Of a DNA stretch of 64,000 nt, positions 46,437 to 58,369 are shown piece by piece (position 1 is the stretch's first letter; each line of letters opens with the position of its first letter). Source of the stretch: Silene conica (lineage: Eukaryota > Streptophyta > Magnoliopsida > Caryophyllales > Caryophyllaceae); assembly GCA_029255685.2 (NCBI GenBank), contig CM055320.2, positions 13,440,614 to 13,504,613 on the forward strand. The letters run 5' to 3'. The notes below the pieces were generated by a model. The model had not been told where the DNA came from, made no database searches, and saw only the letters and a program-made list of their open reading frames with translations. The position numbers and the translations under genes were made by a program.

Positions 46437-47220
46437 TACAATAGATACAATAATGTAGGACATATTAACAAGAGCATCATTATTCAAATAAATTGGCAAC
46501 ATAAAACAGGGAAAACATGCATGCAATTTTAACTATAATGTACAAATACAAACAATTCAAAACATAACAAACGAATATGGAAACAATTACGAAAAACAAA
46601 ATAGACAAAATATTTTAAACATTGTAACAATATAATATAACACATAATAAAACAAAATGGAAACAATTATCAACAAGTAAATGGAGATACGTAACACGAT
46701 AATGTTTACTGCAATAACTCAAAACATAATACAGAAATATGACACGAAGTAGGAATAATAACCCATATTAACAAAAGCATCATTATCCAAATAACTTGGT
46801 AACATAAAACAAAAAAAGAATGTGCACAATTTTAATAACAATGAAGACATAAAAACAATACAAAACATAATACAAGAATATGGAAACAACTATGAAAAAC
46901 AAAATGTACATAACCTATTTGATAATGTTAACCGCAGACACCCTTGACATAATACAGAAATATGACGACAAAGAAGAAAAACAGTTGTTTACAAAAGATA
47001 CAATAATGCAGGACATATTAACAAAGTCATCATTATTCAAATAACTTGGTAACATAAAATAGGGAAACAATGTACACAATTATAATAACAATGAAAACAT
47101 AAAAACAATACAAAACATAATACAAGAATATGGAAACAACTATTACAAACAAAATGTACATGGCCTATTCGATAATGTTAACATTAGACACCCATTACAT
47201 AATACACAAATATGACGACA
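46437..47220. repeat. three diverged tandem copies, 250-300 bp
   Basis: Copies keyed by CATATTAACA at about 46466, 46764 and 47014, followed by CATCATTATYCAAATAAYTTGG-like sequence and AACATAATACAAGAATATGG. Spacing about 298 and 250 bp. A-rich and non-coding. Confidence 0.75.
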
Positions 47221-47623
47221 ACAACTTATGACCCCTTCATCAACGTCTTCCTCAGACTCCGCATGTTCATCGTTTTCTTGCACGGCCTGAGCTTTTCCTT
47301 TCCCCTTACTTGTGTTTGGGACATTAAATCAGCAACGCTTTCATCTTCTGCCACTCTATGGACGAACACTACTTCGTCGACCGCAACCTTTCCTCTTCCC
47401 TTTCCTGCCATTTTTTTCTTCGCTCGAGTCTGTGTTTCCTCATCCACTTCAATTGTTATGACATTTATTGTTCCTACGAGTTCAATATCATGTCAAAATT
47501 AGAAAAACAATTAAATACATATGTTCACAATAGATATAATGATGCTACATGTTTTATATCCATTTTCAAACACACGACAAATAAGAAAAAAAAATGGATA
47601 CAAAGTACAAAACAAAATATGTT

Positions 47624-48125
47624 AACAACATCTACAACATTGTAATGAATTCAACATAATTGATAACAGTAACATGTCAACTCTTTCAAATGAAGATAAT
47701 TTAAACTAATTGTAACATAATGTATACACCGGTGTAGGGAAACAAAAGATGAAAATGTAACCACAAATTAGTATGAACATATGTAGACAACAAATCAAAT
47801 AATGTAATGCCTGTTACATAATCACCAATGCAGTCAACATATGAATATCTACAAACGTTATCAAACAGAACATGATATGTTAACAACATCTACAACAATG
47901 TAAGACATCTAACATAATGGTTAACAATACCAACATGTCAGCACACTTCAAATAAAGATAATGTAAACTATTTGTAACATAATGTGTACACCAGTGTACG
48001 AGAACAAAATATGAAAAGGTAACCACAATAAATTAGTATGAACATATGTACACAACAAATCAAATAATGTACTGCATGTTACATAATCACCAATGCAGAT
48101 AACATATGGACATTTACAAACTTTA
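47624..48125. repeat. two tandem copies, about 258 bp
   Basis: Units start with AACAACATCTACAACA at 47624 and 47882 and share GTAACATAATGTRTACACC and CAAATAATGTAMTGC. Non-coding. Confidence 0.75.
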
Positions 48126-50148
48126 TCTAGCCAGTTAGCATGTCACCAAAAGAAAACTGTTACAGGGTCACAAATACACAGAAAATAACATCTCCCTCAT
48201 ATCTAATATTATTTCAACAATCAAGTATTCAAAATACATTATCAGAATAACTAGCAACATTTTTCAGAATATGATTTAAGAAAACTACAAACATTTTCCT
48301 GACACCAAAGAACGTAAAATCTTAGCAAAACTTGTCAGGTCAGACAAATGAAACTTCTTTAAAAAACATGTCAGACAAATGAATAATGTCCAACCACAAA
48401 CCCAGAAAAAACCAACAAACCCCAAAATCCCAGAAACAACCCGCAAAGTCTAAAATCCCAGAAACCCTAAATTACCCACAAAACCCTAGAAAAAAAAATC
48501 CCAAAAATATGAAAAAACAATTAAAACTCCTAATTGGCAAAAATGTGAAATTGTTGAACTAAAAATTTATTCCGTCAAGCAAATGTTTCACCACATTCTT
48601 AATTAGCAAAAAAAATCAACAATAAAAAATGTTAAACTGTATTTGTTGGTTTTTTTGTTGGTAGATTTTCAAACTAGTAATCTTGTATTGTACATGAGAA
48701 TGAATCTTTTGAGATCTTTTGGTAAATTTTCAAATAATAATTTTTTAAGAGGAAAGAAATGAGTAAATGATATTTTTTGTAAAAAACTTGTGAATGTTTA
48801 AGTATGAATTTTTGAGATGTAAAATGACAAATAAGATGAGAAATGGGTTAGTGGATGAAAAATAATGGAGGAAAATATGGAGTTGTGAATTGTGATTTGT
48901 GATGGAGTTAATGCGTCTTGACTCTTGACACTGTTAACTATGAAAAACAATGAATACATTAGTAAAAATATGATAAATGAATATTAAATATTGGGGTTTG
49001 TACTTATAGAGTACATGACTCATCTCCCTAACATCTACTCCCTGACAGCCACTTGTACTATCTATTTGACCCATTTTCATCTAATATGGTATGTGTTCGA
49101 CCCGTCGCAAGCTTGCGACGGGTTAGACCGTCACAAATAAGAATTTGTGAAACAATAATCATTCGTAAATTGTTATCACTACATTCAGGTTATTCACTAA
49201 CTACCCAAATTCCCCTAAATCCCCATTTTTCCAAACTGATAAAACAAACGGAGCTGAAGAACTGAAGATGAAGAATTGAAGAGTATTTGTTGTGTAGTTT
49301 TGTTTACTCTTCTAGTACTCTGTCAAAATTTGGGCTTTCGGCTTCTGTTTGTGCATGTTTTTGGTGGTATATTTGTATGTAAAACCGTTTTATGGCTCCA
49401 CGGACTCTAGTTAATTGAATGTTAAGGCATTTTGCGAAAACTTATTTGTATAAGTAGTACGACAAGTATATTTTAGATTTAAGATTTACGTTTCTTGAAG
49501 AGATTGACGGGTCCCCGCGGGGCAGGGATGGTTTTGAGTAGTTCAACCCGCCGCGGGTCACGGGGCGGGTGCGGGTGCGCATTAAAAGTTTGCGGGGCGG
49601 GCGCGGATTGACCCCCTCCGCACCCGCCCCGCCCCATTGACATCCCTACTCACCACCCATTTCTCAATTCTGATGAACTAGTGCCTTATGTTTTCAGTAG
49701 ACTTGCACATCAAGATAAACGCAGTATGGCTGAAGTATGCAGGATGTGGGCTGCGCTATTTGCAGTTGGAAAGGAAACTTCCAAAATGTCAATTGATTAT
49801 AGGCGTCAAATAGTTTGTGGAAATATGGCTGGGGTAATAATAAAAACAAGGTTGGGTCGTATCGTTTCCATACAATGTCGCTGTTTTGATTTGAGAACGG
49901 ATGAAGCAAGGCAAAGGTACCATGACTGGTATAACGAGGACATGGATACGGACGATCCTTATGACCACGGAGAAGGCAATGTCGTCGAGATGTCAGGAAG
50001 CGAGGGCTACTATGACTCAGACTGTTAGGTCCGCCTGAGTAAGTTCAGCTTATCCGATAATGTAGAATGCCATAACCAAATAGTAGTTGATTCCCTGACC
50101 ATCTTTTGTTGTTTCAGTGCATAACTATCAACTCTTCCCCAAAACTAA

Positions 50149-50660
50149 CACTACAACAAAATGGCACTTGCGCCACGATTTATGTCACGGGAATTCATAA
50201 TTCGTTACCTAAATTTGCTTAGCCACGGGAAAAAAAGTCCCCTTCCTTCAAAATTAATTGGTAAAAAAATTTATGTCACGGGAAAATATATCCGTGTCAA
50301 ATAATTGTTTTTAGTCACGAATTAAGCCATGAACGTGGCTAACAAATGTGTTCAGTCACGCATCAAGTCACGAACGTGGCTAATAATTATTTTTAGCCAC
50401 AATGTCGTGGCTAATTATGATTTATTGTCACAGGTAAGTTAACCGTGACTAATTAGTGTGTTTAGCCACACTGAATTCTTAACGTGACTAATTATGATTT
50501 ATTGTCACAACTAAATTATCCGTGACTATATTGCTCTTAGCCACACACTGAATTCTTACCGTGGCTAATTGTGATTTATTGTCACAAGTAAATTACCCGT
50601 GACTAATTATTGCTCTTAGCTACGCACTAGATTTTTACCGTGACTAATTATGATTTCTGG
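50149..50660. repeat. CACTA left subterminal repeats
   Basis: About a dozen irregular copies of TAGCCACG- or CGTGACTAAT-type words in both orientations, spaced 20-40 bp. Transposase-binding arrays of this kind are typical of CACTA ends. Confidence 0.75.
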
Positions 50661-51272
50661 AGATAATCAGGCTAACAATGTGGCTGCTTCCTCATTTCCA
50701 TTCCTTCCATTCTTTCGGAAGGACTCTTAGAAAAAGTAGCCAATAATAGACGTCTAACTGGTTAACTTGTCTAGAAGCATAACCATAACCAAACGAACAT
50801 TACTTAGTCTTCACGTGACTCTAACACACTAAAGGTCTCCGGTTCGAATCCGAATTTTTTTCCATTTGTTATCATCACTTTCCACCTAAAACCAATAGCT
50901 ATATAAGTGAACCAATAATCGTAGATGTAGTGTTAAACTAGTACATTAACTGGAGTCAAAACTGTAACACAAACAAAAGTCAATAAAAAGTTTTCATTAA
51001 AAACACTCCATACAAACTTAGGTTTTTACTGTATTAATCAGCCAAAAACCCTTTACCCAGGTAGGTAAATTTTCACGCAATTACCCTTTTATTTTAATCT
51101 GTGTAGTCATAAAATTTACCATGCTTAACAAACTACTATTGTAGATTGATGATGATAATGTTTGAAACTAATTTGACTCATTTGTTGAAATCATTACCAA
51201 TTACGTCTATTCATCCCGACCCATTGTTTTCCCCATTACCCAACTCCTCAAACACTCAATTCATCTTTCCAC

Positions 51273-51535
51273 ACTAGTGGAAAAAGGTCCATTGGTGGCT
51301 GTACATTGGTGGCGGTTGTTAATTTGTTTGCTGCCAAAAGTCAAAAAAAATTACGCGCATAAAGTAAATAAAAGGAATTGACGGCGATTGTAGAATAGTA
51401 ACCACCGCCAATAATATTTACAAAATCTCGCACTCCCAAAATTGAAACAATTGGTGGCGGTTTTTTAATATCCACCACCAAAACAATCTAATTAGAGGTG
51501 TTTTTTTAAATATCCGCCACCATCGGTGGAATAAT
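51273..51535. mobile_element. second CACTA-type end, truncated
   Basis: CACTAGTGGAAAAAGGTCCA starts a different CACTA-type terminus with TTGGTGGCGG subterminal words (51290-51530). No matching right end found nearby. Confidence 0.55.
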
Positions 51536-51595
51536 AAGTCAAAAACTCAAAACCCAGTATGGCAGTATTATCAGTTTTATTTTTTATCAGTTTAA

Positions 51596-51881
51596 GGGTC
51601 GTTTGGTTCAACAAGTTGGAATGGAATGGAATGGAGTTTGATAGTATGGTGGTATGGGGTTCTAAATCCAAACTTGTATAATCTTGTTTGGTTCATAATA
51701 ATTTATTGAAGGGTGGAATGGAGTTAGAATCCAAGGGAGGAAGGTGGATATGGGATTCCAAGGGGTTGGGGTGGAATTAGAATCCATTGGGTATCTAACT
51801 CCATTCCATATCACCCCAACCAAACAATGGAATGGACTAAATCCATTCCATTCCATTCCAATATACTCAACCAAACACCTC
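51596..51881. mobile_element. Tourist-like MITE
   Basis: 286 bp, GGGTCGTTTGGTTCA at the left and CAACCAAACACCTC at the right, TSD TAA. Subterminal TGGAATGGAATGGA repeats and complements. Confidence 0.82.
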
Positions 51882-52649
51882 TAAGAATACTCCTATTCCA
51901 CCGTCTCATCTCAATCACAACGGCGACAACGCCACCATCCCAACACCAGCGACCATGCTCACGCAACCACGCTCACGACGCCGCCACCTCCTCCTGCAGC
52001 ACGACTTCAAGTCGCCACCGTCACCACCGCAAACCCTAATTCTGGGTAATTAATAATTGGGTATTTTTTTCTTCTGGGAAATCAATTATTGTTTGACATA
52101 ATTATTTAATTTTTTTCTTGATTTGATTAAGAATAAGCTTATAACTAAATCACGAACACTAAATCATAATAGGTTTATAACTAAATCATAAACGCTAGCA
52201 AATTTAATTATCTTAGCAGATTTCAGTGAGTTTAAATAACTGGTGTTAGTTTAGTCTGTATAAAGTTGCAATATTTTTAGGAATTTCATGAATTATAAGA
52301 AAAGTTTGATAAACATGGTGTTGCTTTTCCGTCTGTCTTGCAATAAGGTTTATCGACCCGTTATTGTGAAACGGGATGTGTGTGCGATGATGAGACGAAG
52401 CACCAATGGTGTTAATGCGTAGTGGATAAGATGCTTATGAGTCTCGTGAGCCATTTTAATAATGACTACTCATTCCACTGAGCATACCTCAGAAATCATC
52501 TTGAAATTTGTCAACATTGTCTCTGCACTTTCAACCTTTTTTATTTGTTATAGACAACTATTTTTATTGCTATGATTTTCTGAAGGCCCTGCCCAAGTGT
52601 TTGTTGATTGCGTTATCTTAAATTGATCGTTACGCTATTTTTTGGTCAG
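51882..52649. other. CACTA interior, leader-like then intronic
   Basis: 51890-52050 is C-rich (CACCACCGCAAACCCTAATT) like the 5' part of a plant gene. The rest is AT-rich and intron-like up to the TTTTGGTCAG acceptor at 52640-52649. Possibly the front of the captured gene whose exon follows. Confidence 0.4.
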
Positions 52650-52793
52650 GGAGACCATTTCAGTATTGCAGAGAAGGTGAACTATTTGGTTTTCATGATC
52701 AATCATTATGTTATCGTTAGTGAGACTGTTCTAAGATTGATGCAAGCCGTGCTTCCACATTCAGATCATCAAATTCAATCTCAGCATCCTAAG
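52650..52793 (+). pseudogene. captured exon, tentatively Vps52-like
   Basis: 144 bases (48 codons) between a good 3' splice site (TTTTTTGGTCAG) and a donor (AAG then GTACCC), open and in phase 0. It reads GDHFSIAEKVNYLVFMINHY then VIVSETVLRLMQAVLPHSD. The VF-IN-Y pattern recalls the VFLINNYD segment of Vps52, a GARP tethering subunit, but the match is loose and the identification tentative. Intron boundaries show genomic capture by the CACTA. Confidence 0.4.
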
Positions 52794-55619
52794 GTACCCT
52801 CCAATCCAAAACTCTATTACTTAATTTGCCAACAGTTAGCTGTATTAAGCTATGGTCTGGATCAAACCTAAATCAGAAACTCTAGTGTCTCTGATAAGAG
52901 CAGACATTATCACTCAAATACTTTGTATTCAACCAGAGACAAAGGCAGCAGGCCCTGTACTGCTCTAAAACTAAAACCCTAACCACTGCATTGTAAACAG
53001 ATTATCAATTCAGATGCATACTAGCTTGGAACGAGAATTGATTCATGCCTCATTGCAACATACTCTCTGATAGGAGTCCTTAAGTAACCTAAAATGTTGT
53101 TAGTATGGTTCGAAACTAGGATGATTTAGACACAAGGTGTTAGTGGATGGGGCCAACGGCGTTGGAGGCGATAAACTCGAAATATTTAGTGACATATGTG
53201 ATGGTCTATTGGTAGAAGTGAAAAACTCCAGCAAAGGTGAAGGTATTCTGAATGAATTAGTTGGTGCTGATTTTATGCAAAAATAAAAGGTTGTACCTGC
53301 TGGATTTGGCCCTTATGATGCTGGAACGAGGTTTGTAATATGTTTGTTCATCTTAATATTTATCTATATGTTGCTTGACTTTGTATTGGGTAAGGCTACG
53401 TACATAGGACATTCTTAACACTATGGTCATCATATAGTGTTATAGGCTTCCAACTTGTCTTTCAATAAGAGGTTCTCATGTGTAGTTGTCAAAAGACCTA
53501 AGAATTTCCAATCTCTTATCTACGTTCTTGGAACAATAAGAGATCAGACTGCTTATGCCAGTTCTGCGTTAGAGGTTCTACCTTGAGCAGTATATCCACC
53601 CTATTTCTGACTCAAAGAAAGTTTAGTTGAAACACAGCCACAGCCAAAGATGGAGCATATATTGTAATAAAGCTTTAAACAGTAGGTATAGACTTCAAGT
53701 TGAGTTACTTCATATCTAAATAGTTGAACTTAGAAAATCTTATCTTTAGTACATATGAGTAGAGGAGGCAGGGCGATGCCCCTTTTTCTTAACAAGCCTC
53801 TTGTCGAACTTACGTACTTGAATGCTCTTATCGGACATATCCACTTGCAGCAGATACACCAGAAACATCAGTTGATCCATCCTTTCTCCTGTAGTAGTCC
53901 TAAAATAGTCCGAGTACCGGTTATTCTAAATCGTCATCAAAATGGGTGTTAAAATGACGCTTCTTCTCTTAGGATTTTTCTTATCAATAGTCAACTTGTC
54001 CTATTTTTAAGGGACTTTCGAAATAAAAATCAAATGCACCTACGTGACCTACCAGGTTAAAAAGGATAATTTCCCCAGGTGGGGTGTACTTATTGGTAGC
54101 TTTCTATCTTATCTTACTCGGATAAGTAGCTCAGGTAGTTCTAGCTCTTGCTATACAGGAAAACACTTTCTGTAGTATTGAGGCTGCATGCACTGTTTCT
54201 GGTTTGGTTGAACCAACTAGACTAAAACTTTCTCTATTGTACTAATTCTGCTAGATATAATAGACACTTTATGTAACAACTAAATTTTATACACCCATTT
54301 ATTTAGATATGCTATTTTTATATTTGACATAATATTTAAGAAACAGTAAAAAAGTAACGGAATTGTTTTTTGGGTGAAATGTGAGTAAAATATATTTTAA
54401 ATCAAGGTAATTACAAAGACTAACTCTTTAACTGAATGACACTGGTTCACAGCCCAGCTTACAGATCCAAATAATCTAGGACCAGAAAAAACCCTAGATT
54501 AATCTTTCATTATACTATCTAACCAAGCTTGGTCATTACCAATAATTGGCATCTGAATTTTCCCACCGATGCTTTGTTTCATTTCACGCGTGAGTGTTTT
54601 TGATTCCATTCACTATTATACCAGTTGTTTGATTTTGCTTTGGCTTCTCATTTTGGTACTACCTAGTCATGAATTGGTTAACCTGTTAGTATTGCATGAG
54701 TATTGTTGTGTGATCACTGATTTTTGTTAGTTTAATACTCCGTAGTATGGTGGTCTATAATTACTAAGCTATGAACGCACTCACCCACTTAAATGTTTTC
54801 ACCAATAGGATTGCATTATACCTCCCCTTTTAAGTTTAGTAAAATATGCAGTAGTTTCTTATTCAGGTACAGATTGTGCACTGGTTAATTCTTAACAGCT
54901 CAATTTTTCTTTGTTTCATGTCTGAAAAAATATTATTGTTTGAATAAACTTAAATTGTGTGTGCTCTGTGCATGGACTTTCTTTATAAACCAATAGTTAA
55001 GTGCTTGTTTCTATTTGAAATGAAATGTTGACAAATATGTTGTGTTCAGATGTTTGAATTTCGTAAGGTGTTTGAATTCCGTAAGATGATTCGTAGACTA
55101 TTAATTAACTTAAATTGTTCGTACTCTGAGCAGGTGCCTTTCAGTTCACTTGTTTTAATTAAGTTTTGGGTGGTTGTTGCAAGGAATCATATCTGTTTTG
55201 TGTTCGTACACTACCTCTCATCTAAGGTTAGTTTCATATTTTTTTTATCGAATTAAAAAAATATACTCTACTTTTAAATACTATTGAATAAATTGTAATT
55301 TATTTTTAATGACACTTGTATAATATTTTTTTCTTCTTTTTGGTAGTGGTGTTTCAGTTGCTTTTATCTAGGTTTGGGTGTACAAATATAGAGCGGAGCA
55401 AACAAGTTTACATCCGAAGAATAAGCCACTAGATTTATAAATTTTACGAGCATTAGGCGCACAACCTTTGTTTTTTATTATTTTTCTTGTTGCAGACATG
55501 TTTTTCACATTACTTATTTTTTATGTTCTTTCTTAGCTGTTATAAAACACAAGGAGGCTACATTTTATGTAATCGACAATAATATTTTATTCCAATTTTA
55601 CGAGCATATGCGTTATCTA
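52794..55619. other. CACTA interior without a recognised gene
   Basis: AT-rich intron-like sequence. No frame with protein-like composition; short frames at 53755-53952 and 55050-55256 look fortuitous. A local duplication GTTTGAATTYCGTAAG occurs at about 55052-55085. Confidence 0.4.
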
Positions 55620-56205
55620 CCACTTAATTAATAATGTGTTAGCCACGAAAACTATAAAATGTGCCACGACAATATTTGTGGCTATTAATTTTCAAACATA
55701 GGAGTATTTTGCCACGTTAATGTTTCGTGGCTAGTAATGTTTAGCCACATGAATTTTGTTATTCGGACACGATAATATTTGTGGCCAATAATGGTTAGTC
55801 ACGAGACTCGTTTTTGCCACATTACTGTTTCGTGGCTAGTATCTTTTAGCCACAATAAATTCTGTGGCTGCTAATATTTAGCCACAAGAGTTTCTCTTTT
55901 GTCACGTTACTATTTCGTGGCCAGTAGTATTTAGCCACATATTTTTTTTAATTTGGCCACAATATTAAGTTGTGACTAAAATAATTTTAGCCACGGAAAA
56001 CTTGTTTAGCCAAGCTATTTTAGCCACGGGATATACCGTGACAAAGTTGATAATTTTAGTCACGTTACAGTTTTTCCTGTGGCTAAAATTTTGCCACGGC
56101 CACTTGGGTCACGACTGATTTCATGTGGCTAAATTGTATAGTCACAGAAATTTACCACTTGCGCCACGTATTTAATCGTGACGCAAGTGTCATTTTGTAG
56201 TTATG
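55620..56205. repeat. CACTA right subterminal repeats
   Basis: Many TTTAGCCAC and TTTCGTGGCTAGTA words, mostly in the opposite sense to those at the left end, running to the damaged terminus at 56205. Confidence 0.75.
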
Positions 56206-57239
56206 TAAGGCCCTTTTGTGCAGTAAACCTGCAACTAATATGAACTTCATGGAATGGTTCGTTTCTGTTAAGTAATTTGAGACATTTGTGCAGGGATACT
56301 TACTGATGTGGTACTAAAATCCATTTTAATTGTGCGTGGCTGTGACAAGTTGCTTTAGATGCATCAACTCGGAATACGTAGCTAACACTGATGCGATTGC
56401 AGTAGATAGTTAGATGGATATAGAGATTACACTACTTACCTAATTAGACTCTGCCAAAATAAAACTTAACATCATTTGCAAATACAATGTCTGCCGTAGT
56501 AGACCCAACTGTTACCTGCTTGTGCTAATAAACTTCCTAAGTAATACAAATTTAAAGCGATGTGAGGAAAGTACAAGTCCCTCGCGCAATGCATAAGTTT
56601 GATTGCACAATTTCTTCCTACCCTGTATCCAAACCATTAGGGATTAATAAGGATGCCATTACATCACAAGGCGAAACTGATTCACAGTTTCTGATTCAAC
56701 GATTTAATTAAACACTAATATCACGACTTAATCGGCCTCCGCATACTCATTACGTCTTATATTGTTTCCAAATAACCCGTCGTCCACAAAACTTGTATAA
56801 TATATGCTCAAGGTAGTTGTTGGCCATCTTCAACTAAACCTTGATCAGCTGCACTCTGTAACATTCTCGAGCTAGTCAACTTGTGCGGTTAACTCGAGCT
56901 TTAACCTAACGATACAATTATGTGAGTCGGGTTCGAGTTTGGATTACGTCTGAACTCCAATTATGCAGGCTACTAAGGTAAATTAAACTTCGATTGCGGT
57001 ACTGTTGTGATAAACGGTTTGTTTCCTCATCGATTTCCCCAACCTGTTGTCTGCACCTTCTGCTACCAGTTATCCTATTATCTGTTAATATGTTTGTTGA
57101 TGGCCTGATCAGTAAAGATTATTTGTACGACTTCGCATATCTATTTTGTTTAAGTCTCGATACGACAGTGAATAAGTTGAGCACCTCCGATCAGAATATG
57201 TTAACATTAACTGGGTAGGTACGGAAATAGCTATTACTA
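56206..57239. other. host sequence without a recognised gene
   Basis: Begins with the CACTA TSD. No element ends and no convincing coding frame. Ordinary intergenic DNA as far as I can see. Confidence 0.4.
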
Positions 57240-57374
57240 TTAATGGGGATTGTTATACTACTCCCCCTGTTTTACTTGTTATGCCCCCTATTTTTCAATT
57301 TATTCCCATTTTGCCCTTGCGTCTTGCGTTGATTTTTGACGTTCGTTGATGATGATGATTTATGTCATGGTTTT

Positions 57375-57490
57375 TTGAGACGGTCTTTGAGACGAATTTT
57401 GGTTTTTGAGACGGTTTTTGAGACGTTTTTTTGAGACGGTTTTTAAGATGGTTTTTGAGACGGTTTATGAGACGGTTTTTGAGACGGTTG
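57375..57490. repeat. GAGACGGTTTTT subterminal array (left)
   Basis: About ten irregular copies of a 12-13-bp GAGACGGTTTTT unit. Complementary copies lie at 59730-59970, making a second level of inverted repeat inside the MULE. Confidence 0.85.
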
Positions 57491-57692
57491 TTACATCATT
57501 TATTGCTGCAAGTTGTGGGCATTATTACTACAACTTATGTGCATTATTACTGCAACTTTGCAACTTGTGCAACTTACTCCTGCATATCCTTTCCTTCTTA
57601 CTGCTACACTATCAAACCACACTGAAGTTACTGCAACTTACTCCTACAACAACCTACTCCTACAACAACTTACTCCTACACAACCTTGAACA

Positions 57693-57944
57693 ATGAATTC
57701 CGGCGACGACAACGGTAGCGATTTTTTTAATTATTTTTTTACTCCCGATAACGGTCAAGGATCGCAGTTTAACGAGGAATACTCCAACCAAGGACCGCAA
57801 ATCAACAATGATTTTAATGCAAATCAACATTATCGTTATTACGAAGAACGTTGTTTCGGTTCTACCGATAGCGGGTTTTTCCAAAATAGTTCTCACGACA
57901 GTGAGTTTGACAATCGCGGAGACGGTGATTACGCGTATGAATAA
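57693..57944 (+). pseudogene. N-terminal part of a MULE/FAR1-like protein
   Basis: 83 codons from ATG 57693: MNSGDDNGSDFFNYFFTPDN and on to EFDNRGDGDYAYE at TAA 57944. Acidic, Asn-rich and low complexity, as seen ahead of the FAR1 zinc-finger domain in many plant MULE proteins. It is separated from the next coding part by a hairpin repeat, so whether an intron or an insertion lies between is unclear. Confidence 0.45.
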
Positions 57945-58087
57945 TCAGAAGCTAATGAAACCGAGGAGGTAAGTGTGTCTTCCTTAATGTAATTTCTTAA
58001 ACTTCGTGTACAATTTGTTTATAATCCGTGTACGATTAGGAACTTGGCCAAGCAATTTCACGCACGGATAACGTTGTTGTGTACATG

Positions 58088-58214
58088 GTACGACATAACC
58101 AAGGTCATGTCGTGTGGTTCACACGACACAGCCCTGGCCATGTCGTGTGAACCACACGACATGGTCAGGGCTGTGTCGTGTGAACCACACGACATGGCCT
58201 TGGTTATGTCGTGT
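58088..58214. repeat. near-perfect 121-bp palindrome built of 33-bp repeats
   Basis: Arms 58091-58150 and 58152-58211 pair at 57 of 60 positions. Two exceptions are G-T pairs (58137/58165 and 58105/58197), which would pair in RNA, and the third is at the centre. Internally the words TGTCGTGT and ACACGACA recur every 33 bp. Related to the array at 59172-59350. Confidence 0.9.
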
Positions 58215-58369
58215 AATCCACATGACATGAGTATTTTTTGGACTTTTTGTGTAAATTTCCCGTTAATCTTCATTTTTAAGTGTCGAATGAAGGCCACGAC
58301 GGAAGCGGTGAAGATTATAGCCATCACTTTGTCTTCAATAATACGTTTAGCTCATTTTAGGAAGCATTT

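Larger units (their letters stand above)
44658..49149. mobile_element. 4.5-kb Mutator-like element nested in the hAT
   Basis: Perfect 9-bp TSD AAACAATAA (44649-44657 and 49150-49158). Degenerate TIRs: CAGTCCGTTTTTCTTAAGAC at the left, and AATAAGAATTTGTG closing the right. Each end carries the same palindrome centred on AAGCTT, with arms CCCGTCGCAAG/CTTGCGACGGG (44687-44708 and 49099-49120). The interior is AT-rich with two tandem repeat families and no transposase. A minus-strand frame at 47226-47447 (KKKMAGKGRGKVAVDEVV) might be a captured gene piece. Confidence 0.8.
44222..49648. mobile_element. hAT-type DNA transposon (non-autonomous)
   Basis: TIR TAGGGATGTCAATGGGG and complement, perfect 8-bp TSD CTCACCAC (44214-44221 and 49649-49656), the hAT signature. 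Subterminal regions are strikingly GC-rich with GGGGCGGGTGCGGG-like repeats (44240-44455 and 49505-49640). Most of its length is the nested Mutator-like element at 44658-49149; the hAT itself is only about 0.93 kb and has no transposase. Confidence 0.93.
44063..50028 (+). pseudogene. F-box-like gene with a nonsense codon, split by a hAT element
   Basis: First part 44063-44221 (MSPCAGVVYLNNNDMKEFGE), with an in-frame TGA at 44159 and the frame open again to the hAT insertion. The second part, from 49657 to TAG 50028, continues in phase once the hAT and one TSD copy are discounted. It carries DELVPYVFSRLAHQDKRSMA and VCRMW, an F-box-like pattern, then IDYRRQIVCGNMAGVIIK and an acidic tail ending SGSEGYYDSDC. 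The total would be about 190 residues. The F-box call is by pattern only. The tail is shared with the fragment at 60364-60575, so this belongs to a gene family of this genome. Inactive here unless the second part is expressed by itself. Confidence 0.5.
50149..56205. mobile_element. degenerate CACTA transposon
   Basis: Left end CACTACAACAAAATGGCACT then TGCGCCACG; the right end is the complement of ACTACAAAATGACACTTGCG with a damaged terminus. TSD TAA (50146-50148 and 56206-56208). Both ends carry many copies of a subterminal GCCACG/CGTGGC word, usual for CACTA elements. No transposase ORF. Carries other MITEs and at least one host exon. Confidence 0.82.

Noticed and set aside
50841..50851. 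tRNA gene from a B-box GGTTCGAATCC
   Set aside because: No A box, acceptor stem or anticodon arm can be built around it. At most a SINE or tRNA-derived remnant inside the CACTA element.
57406..57696. Frames MRRFLRRFFETVFK and similar
   Set aside because: These are translations of the GAGACGGTTTTT subterminal array of the MULE.
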